From a bacterium (GTDB lineage: Bacteria; Patescibacteriota; Saccharimonadia; Saccharimonadales; Saccharimonadaceae), in NCBI GenBank assembly GCA_030452455.1, contig JAKDMF010000002.1, positions 1 to 33,629 of the forward strand: DNA of 33,629 bases. Reading direction: 5' to 3'. Positions 1 to 8,131 of this stretch are shown piece by piece. Within the stretch, counting starts at the first letter, position 1. The number at the start of each line of letters is the position of its first letter. Under the pieces are notes generated by a model that ran no database searches, had not been told where the DNA came from, and saw nothing but the letters and a program-made list of their open reading frames with translations. A program made the position numbers and the translations under genes.

Positions 1-9
1 CCAATGTCA

Positions 10-48
10 GGCGGATATATAGTAAACAATGTTTACTGTATATCCGCC
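10..48. terminator. Long palindromic hairpin at left edge
   Basis: Arms 10-28 and 30-48 pair over 19 positions with one G-U wobble. On the plus strand the hairpin is followed by an AT-rich stretch with two T4 runs, so it may end a plus-strand gene lying left of the window. On the minus strand, just past the stop codon of the ABC exporter, no T-run follows. It may serve both sides, or its inner palindrome could be a protein-binding site. Confidence 0.5.
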
Positions 49-51
49 ATT

Positions 52-1833
52 TTAATTTTCGATGCCAAATTTTTTGAAACGTTTTTGACTAGCTTCAGTA
101 TCGAGTTGTTGTAGCTGCAGTAGCTCAGCGTAGATACCATTTGACCTAGCCAGCTCTTTCGGTGAACCGACCTCATCAACTTGACCACTCCGAATTGTAA
201 TCACTTGGTCAACCGACTGAATAGTACTCAATCGGTGGGCGATAATTAGTGTTGTTCGGTTTTTCATAAGTTCTTCTAGCGCGTCCTGAACTAGTTTTTC
301 GCTCTTGGTGTCAAGACTAGACGTCGCCTCATCGAGGATTAGGATCGGTGCATTTTTTAGCAGTGCTCGAGCGATAGCTATTCGCTGTTTTTGCCCACCA
401 GACAACTTCAGGCCCCTTTCGCCTATCTCGGTATCATAGCCGTGGTCAAACTTGGTTATAAAGCTGTCGGCGTTGGCACTCATGGCGGCTGATTCTATCT
501 CCTTTTTGGTAGCCTCCGGTTTTCCGTAGGCGATGTTTTCACGGATCGTACCTGAAAACAGGGCTGCTTCTTGAAAAACCACGCCGATATTCTGGCGCAA
601 GCTAGATTGAGTCACCTCAGCTATATCTTGTCCGTCGATGTTTATATGACCATCATCAATCGAGTAGAGTCGGAGCAGGAGGTTTGATATTGTCGTCTTA
701 CCTTCGCCGCTCTCGCCCACCAGGGCATTTTTGCTACCAGGCTCCAGGCTGAAATTCAAACCAGTAAATATAGGGTTTTCTTTGCTATAGCCAAATTTAA
801 CATCTTTAAACTCAATGCTGCCAGTTTTCAGCTTGAGTGCCTTGGCATTTGGCGCATCGACTATATCAGGCGTAACGTCCATCACCTCAAAGTAGTCTTT
901 GGTGTTGGCGATAGCTCGCTGGGTCTGGTCGACGATGAAGCTGATACTAAATAGGGGCATCCGGATATTGCTGGCGTACATAATAAGCAGCACCATAGTA
1001 CCAACACTATATTGTCCGGTCGCAGCGGCCACAAATATGTACGAATAAACACCCAGGAATATGACGTTGAGCGCTAAGCGGCGATAGACATCACGTTGAT
1101 GCCAGTATTTACTTTGGGGGCGAGTTAAGGCAATTACATTCGAGAAGCGATCTTTGAATATAGTCAGTTCACTGACGGACTGGCGGAAACTTTTGACAAC
1201 TTTGATTTGGTTGATGACTTCGGCGAAGCGACCGGTGGCGACATCTTGCTGGTGATTTATCTCGTGTTGGTATTTTTGCCATTTGCCAGAGGTCTTAGCG
1301 GTCAAATATATAAATACCGGGTATAGCAGCGTCAGCATCAGGCCAACTTGCCATGAAAATATATATATAATTATGAGCGACAAAGTTGAACTAAATAGAA
1401 ACTGCAAGAAGTTATTACTGAGCGCGCGCATGTAGTTGGCGATCTGGTCTAAGCCGCGATTTAGGCGGTTTAATATTTTTCCAGACAGCTCATTATCGAA
1501 ATATCCCTGCGGTAAGGTCAGCAGATGTTTGTAGTAGCGCTGGCTCATTAATTTTTTAAGACGAGCCGATAGGACGTCACCTATATAGCCACCAATGTTT
1601 GAAAACAGCGTATCGAAAACGTCTGACGTGAAGACTAAAATAGCCAGCATGGCCACAAAAAGCACTCGGACGTCATCACCCTGAACGGCCTTGGTTATTT
1701 CGTCAATAGCCGCCCGGATAAGTAGCGGTTGAACCTGGGCCGTCGCCGCAACCATAATTGCGAAGACACCAACAGCTATATATAGCGGCCAGAGCTCGCG
1801 CGTAAAACGTATTATTCTCCAAATTTGCTTCAT
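52..1833 (-). CDS. ABC exporter, fused permease and ATPase
   Basis: A 593-residue half-transporter of the MsbA/multidrug exporter type; it would work as a homodimer in the cytoplasmic membrane and export a lipid, peptide or drug. Residues 1-310 are a six-helix transmembrane domain. The ATPase follows with Walker A GESGEGKTT (about 372-380), signature LSGGQKQR (about 475), Walker B ILILDEATSSLD (about 494) and the H-loop histidine in IIAHRLS (about 529), so it should be active. The gene stands alone. The ATG has no Shine-Dalgarno site. A TAAGCT hexamer preceded by TG (1842-1847) ends 8 nt upstream and could be an extended -10 giving a leaderless mRNA. Substrate cannot be told from sequence. 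Confidence 0.93.
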   Translation of the reverse strand: MKQIWRIIRFTRELWPLYIAVGVFAIMVAATAQVQPLLIRAAIDEITKAVQGDDVRVLFVAMLAILVFTSDVFDTLFSNIGGYIGDVLSARLKKLMSQRYYKHLLTLPQGYFDNELSGKILNRLNRGLDQIANYMRALSNNFLQFLFSSTLSLIIIYIFSWQVGLMLTLLYPVFIYLTAKTSGKWQKYQHEINHQQDVATGRFAEVINQIKVVKSFRQSVSELTIFKDRFSNVIALTRPQSKYWHQRDVYRRLALNVIFLGVYSYIFVAAATGQYSVGTMVLLIMYASNIRMPLFSISFIVDQTQRAIANTKDYFEVMDVTPDIVDAPNAKALKLKTGSIEFKDVKFGYSKENPIFTGLNFSLEPGSKNALVGESGEGKTTISNLLLRLYSIDDGHINIDGQDIAEVTQSSLRQNIGVVFQEAALFSGTIRENIAYGKPEATKKEIESAAMSANADSFITKFDHGYDTEIGERGLKLSGGQKQRIAIARALLKNAPILILDEATSSLDTKSEKLVQDALEELMKNRTTLIIAHRLSTIQSVDQVITIRSGQVDEVGSPKELARSNGIYAELLQLQQLDTEASQKRFKKFGIEN

Positions 1834-1871
1834 CTGTTTCTAGCTTAGCACTTGAATATAAAATTACATAG

Positions 1872-1901
1872 AAAAACCCCGCATACATAGTATATGCGGG
1901 G
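1872..1901 (-). terminator. Rho-independent terminator
   Basis: A 9-bp GC-rich stem (1877-1885 with 1893-1901) is followed on the minus strand by T5. It lies just downstream of the 81-residue gene and upstream of the ABC exporter, so it separates the two transcripts. Confidence 0.88.
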
Positions 1902-1917
1902 GTCGAGCAGCTGTAAA

Positions 1918-2163
1918 TTAGCTGTCCAGGTCTGCCCTATGTCTTTTCAGTTTGCTCAGCTTTACTCCACCGCTTTGATAGTTGTCCCGTGCAATGTTCT
2001 TGAGCTTCAACAGTCGGCTTATTCGCGATTCATCTGTCTCTGCTCTGGCATGGTTCAAGGATTCGGATATCTCCTCAAAGTCCTGCTTGGCGCGAGCCAG
2101 ATTCATTTCCGCGGCTTCGATCAGTAGGTCGAGCATTTTTACTGAATCACCGTAGCTTACCAT
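1918..2163 (-). CDS. Small helical hypothetical protein
   Basis: An 81-residue, highly charged protein with no recognised domain. It looks fully helical and probably forms a coiled coil (leucines and alanines spaced through residues 10-75, no prolines, no membrane segment). It is probably a real gene: it has its own promoter (2216-2244) and its own terminator (1872-1901). The ATG at 2163 has no good Shine-Dalgarno sequence; the AGAAGAGAAG upstream is about 15 nt away. I cannot assign a function. Confidence 0.7.
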   Translation of the reverse strand: MVSYGDSVKMLDLLIEAAEMNLARAKQDFEEISESLNHARAETDESRISRLLKLKNIARDNYQSGGVKLSKLKRHRADLDS

Positions 2164-2215
2164 GATAGATCAACTCTTCTCTTCTAGGTAGGTCCAGTCT
2201 CGTGTAGACTACTAT

Positions 2216-2244
2216 ATTATACTATAATAATTCAGTTTAAGCAA
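2216..2244 (-). promoter_or_regulatory. Sigma70-type promoter of the 81-residue gene
   Basis: Minus-strand TTGCTT (-35, 2239-2244), a 17-bp spacer and TATAAT (-10, 2216-2221). Transcription would begin near 2209, giving a leader of about 45 nt. The same TTGCTT -35 recurs at 8097 and 27449. Confidence 0.72.
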
Positions 2245-2251
2245 GTAGTGG

Positions 2252-2992
2252 TTAGGCTTGGCTTGTTTTGTCGCGGCTGGCTTTGATGCGTTTGAACGCT
2301 TCGCCGACATGTTTGCCGTGGCGTCGTTCTATGTAGTCGGCCATAGCGTAGAGGGCGATTGTAGAGCCAAGTAGCTCCATGCCCTCTTCCATGGCGACTA
2401 GAATCCCTTCTGATGTAAAGGCGTTGAACGTCATGGCGTTAGTAATCACCTCCACGCCCATCGATCCGGCTAGGAATACAAAACCAGCTGTGGCTAGAAG
2501 TATGAAAGTTCGTTTCGGTACCATTCTAAAAATCCACCAGACTAAAGCTATGCCGATAGCTAGCACAAACGGTGCAACTATAATCCAGCCATTTTGCAGT
2601 AGGGTCGAGTCTGAGTTGCCATAGGCGGCGACGTGTAGCTGCGTCAGGACGAACTCGTGGGTTGTTGCAACTTCGTCGATCGAAAATACAGTGGCGATTA
2701 TAGCCAAAGTTGACCAGAGAGCACGACGCGGTTTGCTTGACGTTTCAAGCCAAGCCGCTAGCAGCCCAGTCAAGGCGATACCGATAAACAGAAACTGTGA
2801 ATACCAGGTTGCAACACTCTCCTCGTCATCGAGGTCGAATCGATTTGATAACTCGAAAATAGCAAAATTATCTCCCTTGAAAACTAACAAATTAAGCACC
2901 TGTAAAAACAGGTGCAGTCCAACCACAACGGCTAGGGCTACTAGGGTATATTTAAATATTTTTTTGGCGACGGTTTTTTTAGAATGTTTCAT
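2252..2992 (-). CDS. Six-helix membrane protein of unknown function
   Basis: A 246-residue protein with a basic N-terminus and about six hydrophobic segments (near residues 14-36, 64-82, 91-108, 133-154, 163-184 and 199-222). Acidic residues sit inside or at the edge of helices (SIDEVATTHE near 105-114 and VAMEEGMELLG near 200-210), which suggests a buried ion or metal site. I recall an S-x-DE-xxxxHE pattern in uncharacterised bacterial membrane proteins but cannot verify a family. The ATG lies 9 nt after a TACAAT -10 box (3002-3007) with no Shine-Dalgarno sequence, so the mRNA is probably leaderless. Confidence 0.75.
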   Translation of the reverse strand: MKHSKKTVAKKIFKYTLVALAVVVGLHLFLQVLNLLVFKGDNFAIFELSNRFDLDDEESVATWYSQFLFIGIALTGLLAAWLETSSKPRRALWSTLAIIATVFSIDEVATTHEFVLTQLHVAAYGNSDSTLLQNGWIIVAPFVLAIGIALVWWIFRMVPKRTFILLATAGFVFLAGSMGVEVITNAMTFNAFTSEGILVAMEEGMELLGSTIALYAMADYIERRHGKHVGEAFKRIKASRDKTSQA

Positions 2993-3024
2993 AATAATTC
3001 TATTGTAGCATTTATTTACTAAAG

Positions 3025-4005
3025 CTAGGCTAAAGCTAGGTCCTGCTGGGTGCTTTTTAGTAACATATTTGGCATTTCTTGATATTCCGGAATGACGGCA
3101 TGCGATTTTTCTGGTCGGGATGAATCTATGATGTGGATTATTTTTCGACCAAAAGCCGCTTCGTAGGCCTTGACTGATTGCTCGGTTTGGACGACTGGAT
3201 CGTTCTCAGAACTGATGTAATAGATTCTATTAATATCTAGGTGTTCAAGTGACCGCTCCGGTACGGTCGAGGCTTCGATGAATTTTGCTTGGTTATGGAC
3301 TGTATTAAGTGACACATTAGCAGTGGTTTTCAGGTGTTGCATGGTTTGTTCGTCGGTGACATGTTCGTCGTGGGACGCCTCACCGTTTCGAATCGCTCGC
3401 TGTAGCATTGCCCAGCTCGATATTTTCGACACAGAATAGCTCGAGCGAAGCGTTGAGGCTGCCCGGATAGCCCGACGTGATGATGGCTTGATATCCTCAA
3501 TTCCACTCGGTGACGAGTCTAGTATCAGGCTATCAATTGGTCCAAATTTTTCTGCAAATTCCGGATCACGAAAGGCTTCGGCTACCACCAGTCCACCCAT
3601 CGACATGGCTATTACTGAAGCTCGCTCACCGTTGTCAGCCTGTCTGGCTTCTAAGAGGTGTTGCTTGACGGAATCAATCTCAATTTTCCCCTCACCGTAG
3701 GATAGATTATGGGTGTTACCGAGCTTAGCTAGCTGTGGCTCTAGCATGTCGCCGACGACCTCGCCGTCGGTTCGGCAACCTGGTAGCGTGTAAGTTGTGT
3801 GGTCTCCCTCGTGCAAGTCGGTTCGGACTGAAGCTGGAGTGTAATTTCGGCGTCGATTTATATATCCTGCTCCGGCATCGGCCATGAATGTCAGGGCGGC
3901 GGTGGCGGCTATTCCCAGAGCGTAGCGCAGCGCAGGCTTAACTTGCTGAGAGAGCTTTTCAGCCAGTTGTGGTTTTAGAATGTCTGCGTTTGCGATATGA
4001 GTCAT
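3025..4005 (-). CDS. Membrane-anchored alpha/beta hydrolase
   Basis: A 326-residue protein with a probable membrane helix near residues 22-45, then an alpha/beta-hydrolase fold. The nucleophile elbow is AMSMGG (Ser where lipases have G-x-S-x-G, here with Ala first). The acid is probably the Asp in SSENDPVV and the base the His in KSHAVIPEY, giving a complete triad in the right order. Substrate is unknown; an esterase, lipase or thioesterase role is possible. I chose the ATG at 4005. An upstream GTG at 4029 is in frame but directly abuts the TATAAT -10 box, so it lies before the transcription start. AAGAG at 4014-4018 is a weak Shine-Dalgarno site for 4005. Confidence 0.82.
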   Translation of the reverse strand: MTHIANADILKPQLAEKLSQQVKPALRYALGIAATAALTFMADAGAGYINRRRNYTPASVRTDLHEGDHTTYTLPGCRTDGEVVGDMLEPQLAKLGNTHNLSYGEGKIEIDSVKQHLLEARQADNGERASVIAMSMGGLVVAEAFRDPEFAEKFGPIDSLILDSSPSGIEDIKPSSRRAIRAASTLRSSYSVSKISSWAMLQRAIRNGEASHDEHVTDEQTMQHLKTTANVSLNTVHNQAKFIEASTVPERSLEHLDINRIYYISSENDPVVQTEQSVKAYEAAFGRKIIHIIDSSRPEKSHAVIPEYQEMPNMLLKSTQQDLALA

Positions 4006-4029
4006 TTTATTATCTCTTATCTTTGCCAC

Positions 4030-4058
4030 ATTATACTACTTGTGGTTATAAAAGTCAA
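4030..4058 (-). promoter_or_regulatory. Near-consensus sigma70 promoter of the hydrolase
   Basis: Minus-strand TTGACT (-35, 4053-4058), 17-bp spacer, TATAAT (-10, 4030-4035). The predicted start, near 4023, excludes the upstream GTG at 4029 and leaves a leader of about 18 nt before the ATG at 4005. Confidence 0.85.
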
Positions 4059-4061
4059 TAG

Positions 4062-4096
4062 CAAAATTTACACCGGTAGATTTACCGGTGTAAATT
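4062..4096 (-). terminator. Rho-independent terminator
   Basis: A perfect 14-bp stem (4065-4078 with 4083-4096, 4-nt loop) followed on the minus strand by a T4 run. It ends the 190-residue gene and sits 4 bases from the -35 box of the next promoter. Confidence 0.85.
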
Positions 4097-4112
4097 AAGG
4101 GCCAGAGTCAGG

Positions 4113-4685
4113 CTATGGATTATATTTAGCTAGAATAGTTTTTGCGAAACTTAGTTGATCTTCGACGGTTGTGTCTTCAGCTGATTCAGCTAGTCCGTAG
4201 CTAAATATAAAGCGTGTGTTTTTATATAAAACGTTTAATTGACCGAGAGATTTGTTAAAAAATGCACTGTCACCAATATCGCGGACGGCTTGAACGTTGC
4301 TACTAGATTTATCGGACTTAAAGACGGCATTGATCTCAGTTTCACCACTGGCGTTACGTGGCGACATAACTAGAAGCGCGGCTATTTTCATCTCGGTTTC
4401 AACCGGGTTGAGGTCAGTGTAGCTACAGTCGCTAGTCGATACATCGCCATCAGTCACCGGCTTTTCCGACGAGGCAATACCATTAACTTTGTCGCCCAGC
4501 ATTGCCTTAGCGGTAGCTTCGGTCAGTAGATTGCAGGCCTCGACTGCTGGATAGGCTAAACGGTGTGACTGGTAGATAGAGACTGCCGCGCCGAGACAGA
4601 CTAGGGCTATTATGGCTGCTACGGTAATCACCTGCGCTAAGTTGCGCGAGATAAATAGTTTGATTCTTTCTAGAAAATCTTTCAT
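4113..4685 (-). CDS. Exported or membrane-anchored hypothetical protein
   Basis: A 190-residue protein with a short basic cytoplasmic start, one transmembrane segment (about residues 17-40) and an extracellular domain. The domain begins with ACNLLTEATAKAMLGD and has a second cysteine in TSDCSYTDL. This layout resembles the DUF3558-like lipoproteins of Actinobacteria (C-x-L-L-T ... L-G, then C-x-Y), in which the two cysteines may form a disulfide; the link is my impression, not tested. There is no lipobox, so the helix is probably an uncleaved anchor. A TATACT -10 (4695-4700) ends 9 nt before the ATG, with no Shine-Dalgarno sequence. Confidence 0.72.
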   Translation of the reverse strand: MKDFLERIKLFISRNLAQVITVAAIIALVCLGAAVSIYQSHRLAYPAVEACNLLTEATAKAMLGDKVNGIASSEKPVTDGDVSTSDCSYTDLNPVETEMKIAALLVMSPRNASGETEINAVFKSDKSSSNVQAVRDIGDSAFFNKSLGQLNVLYKNTRFIFSYGLAESAEDTTVEDQLSFAKTILAKYNP

Positions 4686-4726
4686 TGTCTGCTCAGTATA
4701 TCAAAAAAATCGCTGAGGTAAGAATT

Positions 4727-5269
4727 TTAAATAACTTTATCGAGCTGAGCTAACTCGTCCAGGACCTGTTGGCAATCATAGACGGTCATGCGACGGCTAC
4801 TATAGATTGGTGCAGCTTCGTCATCTCCGATCAGGCCGACCGTTAGGTCCATGGACTCGACATTAGCAACAGTTGACTGTCCATGTTGGCCGTAATAACT
4901 TATTTCATAACGGGCGACGACTGGTAGCTTGTCGACACCCAGCTGATTGATTGTGTAGCTGACAATAACTTCATAATTTTCGACCGTCAAGCCACGAGTC
5001 GCCCGGTCGTAGTGGATAGTCAGGGATTTACTTATCGACGATTCGTTTTCATCAATTTCAGAGGTGCCTAGGTCGTATCGCTTCGATAGATAAACTCCGT
5101 TTTGGTCGCAGCTTATATCGGACAGGGTTGAGCTTTTAAACTCGCTGTTTAGCAGTGTGCTGTCGAGTACATCAGTAAATAGGCGCCGGCTGTCGTTATC
5201 GAGGCTTTCGAATAAATTGTAGTCCTCGCGAGCATCTATCTCGCCGCTGCAGTAGAAATCTTTTTCCAT
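4727..5269 (-). CDS. Hypothetical protein, acidic
   Basis: A 180-residue soluble protein, rich in Asp, Glu and Ser, with alternating polar and hydrophobic stretches in the second half (for example LTIHYDRATRGLTVENYEVIVSYT) that suggest beta-sheet. No signal peptide, membrane helix or known motif is visible. An AAGG lies about 8 nt before the ATG. It is followed by the 190-residue gene after a 41-bp gap that holds that gene's own -10 box, so the two are probably separate units. I cannot assign a function. Confidence 0.66.
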   Translation of the reverse strand: MEKDFYCSGEIDAREDYNLFESLDNDSRRLFTDVLDSTLLNSEFKSSTLSDISCDQNGVYLSKRYDLGTSEIDENESSISKSLTIHYDRATRGLTVENYEVIVSYTINQLGVDKLPVVARYEISYYGQHGQSTVANVESMDLTVGLIGDDEAAPIYSSRRMTVYDCQQVLDELAQLDKVI

Positions 5270-5345
5270 AAACTTACCTTACAACTAAATAGTCAGCTTG
5301 TCACTCGCCTAACCTGGCCAGGGTCCTCCGAAGTGTCCACGGACA

Positions 5346-5384
5346 AATAAAAGTCACCGTTCGGATAGGAGGTGAACGGTGACT
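5346..5384 (-). terminator. Rho-independent terminator after the Gre factor
   Basis: An 11-bp stem (5352-5362 with 5374-5384), then T4 and an AT-rich stretch on the minus strand, 37 bases past the stop codon of the Gre-like gene. Confidence 0.82.
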
Positions 5385-5420
5385 CTTGTAGAGATGGGGG
5401 TTTGGCGGTCGGGGTAGTTA

Positions 5421-5888
5421 TTACATAATACCGACCAACTGAAGTTTGTTGTGGCGATCGGCCCTACCCCAGGTGATGGTCTCTTGGAGTTTGCGTCCGA
5501 TCAGGCTTTGTCCGAGTGGACTACTGGTTGATATACGACCATCGCTCGGGTCGGCTTCGATGCTGTCCACTATCTGGTAGCGGATGATTCGGCCCTGGAT
5601 GTCGATTAGGTCGACGATAGATCCGGCGGCAACCTTAAAGGCATCGCGCCTACGCGGGTATAGCTTAGCATTTTCTATGTAGTGCTCTTTTTCGGCTAGC
5701 TCGGCTTCGATTATATCGAGATTTTCGAGCTGATCAATCCGCTCTAGTCGGTTGTCGCGCGTTGATGTTTTGTCGGCTTCGCGCAGCGCCAGAATTGTTG
5801 ATTGCCGCTCTCTTTGCAATTTAGATACTCGTTTTTTAAGCTCCTTGATTCCCTTTTTACTTAGATATATAGTGTTGTCCGCTGTCAT
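5421..5888 (-). CDS. GreA/GreB-family transcript cleavage factor, divergent tip
   Basis: A 155-residue protein with the two-part Gre architecture: an N-terminal antiparallel coiled coil (about 8-75) and a C-terminal FKBP-like domain ending in ISTSSPLGQSLIGRK (about 118-132), the clearest family signature. Gre factors enter the RNA polymerase secondary channel and rescue backtracked complexes. In GreA the coil tip carries D-x-x-E-N-x-E-Y; here the matching stretch is T41-S-T-R-D-N-R, so the first catalytic acid appears replaced and the second may be D45. It may be a Gre relative with altered or no cleavage activity. GGAGGGG lies at good spacing before the ATG, and its own terminator follows. 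Confidence 0.85.
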   Translation of the reverse strand: MTADNTIYLSKKGIKELKKRVSKLQRERQSTILALREADKTSTRDNRLERIDQLENLDIIEAELAEKEHYIENAKLYPRRRDAFKVAAGSIVDLIDIQGRIIRYQIVDSIEADPSDGRISTSSPLGQSLIGRKLQETITWGRADRHNKLQLVGIM

Positions 5889-6011
5889 GATAGGCCCCTC
5901 CTTATTTGGTTAAAACCCGTTTGATAACCTGTTGTTGTTATCTAACTACAGTTTCGCAAATGAACCTTAAAAGAGACTTAAAATAGATTTAGTTTGTATA
6001 TTGTACAACGT

Positions 6012-7016
6012 TTAACTGTATAGCGGCAGGCTGACTGTAAAGGTAGTTTTGTTTTTGGCGCTGGAGCAGCCTATAGATCCATTGTGTCGATCGACCAGTT
6101 GCTTGGCTAGCGACAGTCCGAGCCCGTAGCCACTGGTGCTCCGAGACGAATCGCCTCTATAAAAGCGGTCGAATATACGATCTATGTCACTCGGGGATAT
6201 GGTCGGTCCACTGTTGGTGATATACATTTTGGCGTACTTTCGGGAGCGCGATAGCTTGATCTGGACAGCTGTTTTGTTGTCGCTATATTTCAGGGCGTTA
6301 TCAACTAGTATGTTAGCAATCTCATCGATGGCTGGCTTGTTGGCGTTAATAGAAATATCTCTTCGAGGCTTAGTCAGGGCGATATGGGATCCAGTCGATG
6401 CTTGGCGAGATGATACCATCTCGCGGATAGATTTAGACAAGTTAACCTTCGACTTGTCGAGTCTCAGGTTCGACTGACTAGATAGCTGCAGCAGCATATG
6501 CGACAGGACGCTCAATCGGTCAACTTCCTCTAGATTGCTTTTAATGACATCTTTTAGGTCATCCTTGGTAGCTTTTTTGTCACGGAGGATTACTTCGTTC
6601 TCGGCTTTGATGCTGGCCAGCGGAGTTTTTAGTTCGTGGCTAGCGTTGCTGACGAAGCGGCTTTGATTCTCGTGGGCTTTCTCGACTGGTAGCAGCGTAA
6701 ATCGAGCTAAGGCATAGCACCCCATGGTGCCAGCGATGAATATAAATATATTGACGTAGACCAGACCCATAATAATCGACTGAGTTGCATCCTGACTCTG
6801 AGTTATAGCGAAAGTTTGAAAATAATCATCGGAAACGTTTAACATCGCCGATTGACTGATTTGATCGCGGAGACTTTCTAGTCGGGCGTTGACCTCACTA
6901 ATACTGACCTGGTAGATGACGGTACTGAAGACGATACTAATCGTCATCAAAATGGCGATATACCAAACGGTCAGCTTGAGGGTGGCTGATTCAAACATTG
7001 TCTTCATATTTTTCAT
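6012..7016 (-). CDS. Sensor histidine kinase
   Basis: A 334-residue membrane kinase. Helices at about 13-36 and 82-106 flank a short extracytoplasmic loop of about 45 residues. HisKA follows with the H-box SNASHELKTPL (His127), then HATPase with N-box DEIANILVDNALKYSDN, F-box IFDRFYRGD and G-box GYGLGLSLAKQL. All catalytic motifs are intact. No clear HAMP consensus is visible between helix 2 and the H-box. It starts 2 bases after the stop of the response regulator gene, so the pair is co-transcribed and translationally coupled. The signal is unknown. Confidence 0.93.
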   Translation of the reverse strand: MKNMKTMFESATLKLTVWYIAILMTISIVFSTVIYQVSISEVNARLESLRDQISQSAMLNVSDDYFQTFAITQSQDATQSIIMGLVYVNIFIFIAGTMGCYALARFTLLPVEKAHENQSRFVSNASHELKTPLASIKAENEVILRDKKATKDDLKDVIKSNLEEVDRLSVLSHMLLQLSSQSNLRLDKSKVNLSKSIREMVSSRQASTGSHIALTKPRRDISINANKPAIDEIANILVDNALKYSDNKTAVQIKLSRSRKYAKMYITNSGPTISPSDIDRIFDRFYRGDSSRSTSGYGLGLSLAKQLVDRHNGSIGCSSAKNKTTFTVSLPLYS

Positions 7017-7018
7017 AT

Positions 7019-7693
7019 CTACTGTCCTTCGATTTTATAGCCAAAGCCACGGACGGTTTTGATGAGTGGCCTATCAAAACCTTCATCTAATTTCGTTCGG
7101 AGGTATTTTATATAGACCTCGACTGTGTTTGGCAGTATGTCGGCGTCGTAATCCCAAACGTGGGCAATAATTTTATCTTTTGATAATGGTCGGCCTTGAT
7201 TCCGTAGCAAGTACTCGAGTAGGGCGAACTCTTTGCTAGTTAGTTCAATCGTTTGGCCGGCGCGTGAGACGTGAAGATTATTTAGATCGAGCTTTAGGTC
7301 GTCGGCTTTTAGGACTGAAGTGTGGCTAGCTGGTTGACGCCGGCGTAGGGCCCGGACTCTAGCTAGGAGCTCTTCGATAGCAAACGGTTTTGTTAAATAG
7401 TCATCGGCACCAGAATCAAGCCCGTCAGTCCGGTCGCGGACAGTGCTAAGGGCGGTTAGCATTAGGACTGGCGTGTGGATGCCCTGGCTTCGCATTTGCT
7501 TGATAATATCGACGCCGTCGTACTCACCGGGAAGCATGCGGTCAACTATAGCTATGTCATATGGCTCGGTCGTAGCCATGGCATAGCCCTCATCGCCGTC
7601 GTAACAGACATCAACAGCGTGATGCTCCTGCTCCAGGGCACGCTTTAAGGCTCGGGCTATCTTGTGTTCGTCTTCTATTACAAGCACTCTCAT
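7019..7693 (-). CDS. OmpR/PhoB-family response regulator
   Basis: A 224-residue two-domain regulator. The receiver has the acidic pair in IEDEHK, the phosphoacceptor Asp in VDRMLP (about 51), the Thr in MLTAL (about 79) and the Lys in LTKPF (about 101). The C-terminal winged helix (about 125-224) ends in VEVYIKYLRTKLD and the typical TVRGFGYKIE. It is first in the operon with the histidine kinase. TATACT (-10, 7702-7707) ends 8 nt before the ATG and there is no Shine-Dalgarno sequence, so a leaderless mRNA is likely. Confidence 0.94.
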   Translation of the reverse strand: MRVLVIEDEHKIARALKRALEQEHHAVDVCYDGDEGYAMATTEPYDIAIVDRMLPGEYDGVDIIKQMRSQGIHTPVLMLTALSTVRDRTDGLDSGADDYLTKPFAIEELLARVRALRRRQPASHTSVLKADDLKLDLNNLHVSRAGQTIELTSKEFALLEYLLRNQGRPLSKDKIIAHVWDYDADILPNTVEVYIKYLRTKLDEGFDRPLIKTVRGFGYKIEGQ

Positions 7694-7734
7694 GTAACTA
7701 TAGTATACCTATGTTCTTAGTTTTTGCTTAAAAA

Positions 7735-8049
7735 CTACTTAGAGGCGTACTGGTCGGACCAGGCTTGCATACTGCGCAGAACCGGCATCAGGTCGCGGCC
7801 TTTTTTAGTTAGCTGGTAGTCACAGCGACTATTGAGTGAGTTAGTTTTAGTTATGATGTCCTGTTCCTCGAGGTGAACTAAGCGGGCCGATAGAGTCCGT
7901 GGATTGACGCCGCCGACTAGGTTCTGGAGCTGACAAAACCGGACGGTGTCTTCGTTCATGAAGAAGCGAAGCAACTGTGGCGTCCATTTGTCGCCAATTA
8001 TTTCGGTGGCTGTTTTTACACAGCCGACGCTGCTTTTAACGGTATCCAT
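7735..8049 (-). CDS. HxlR-family transcriptional regulator
   Basis: A 104-residue winged-helix regulator with the family pattern VGCVKTATEIIGDKWTPQLL at the N-terminus, including the conserved Cys and the GDKW motif, then the wing region ending in YQLTKKGRDLMPVL. HxlR proteins are dimeric and often sense electrophiles or oxidants through that Cys. I prefer the ATG at 8049 over an in-frame TTG at 8055, because TATAGT (8058-8063) puts the transcript start near 8051. It is divergent from a 50-residue membrane protein gene, and perfect 9-bp inverted repeats overlap both promoters. This suggests it represses itself and its neighbour. Confidence 0.88.
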   Translation of the reverse strand: MDTVKSSVGCVKTATEIIGDKWTPQLLRFFMNEDTVRFCQLQNLVGGVNPRTLSARLVHLEEQDIITKTNSLNSRCDYQLTKKGRDLMPVLRSMQAWSDQYASK

Positions 8050-8054
8050 ATACA

Positions 8055-8128
8055 AATACTATACATTGTCTAGCGGAAAAAGTCGACAGATTATACTTGC
8101 TTATGGTTTAAGATTGGGTTATAGTATT
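8055..8128. promoter_or_regulatory. Divergent promoter region with paired operator-like repeats
   Basis: Minus promoter: TCGACT (8081-8086), 17 bp, TATAGT (8058-8063). Plus promoter: TTGCTT (8097-8102), 17 bp, TATAGT (8120-8125). The 9-mers at 8055-8063 and 8120-8128 are exact inverted copies overlapping the -10 box and the region just downstream in each direction. Both mRNAs would begin at or within about 2 nt of their ATG. Confidence 0.68.
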
Positions 8129-8131
8129 CTT

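Noticed and set aside
4006-4029. GTG start for the alpha/beta hydrolase at 4029
   Set aside because: It touches the TATAAT -10 box, so it is upstream of the likely transcription start.
5366-5420. AGGAGGTGAACGGTG on the plus strand, looking like a ribosome site and GTG start
   Set aside because: It is the loop and 3' arm of the Gre-factor terminator; the frame stops after about a dozen codons.
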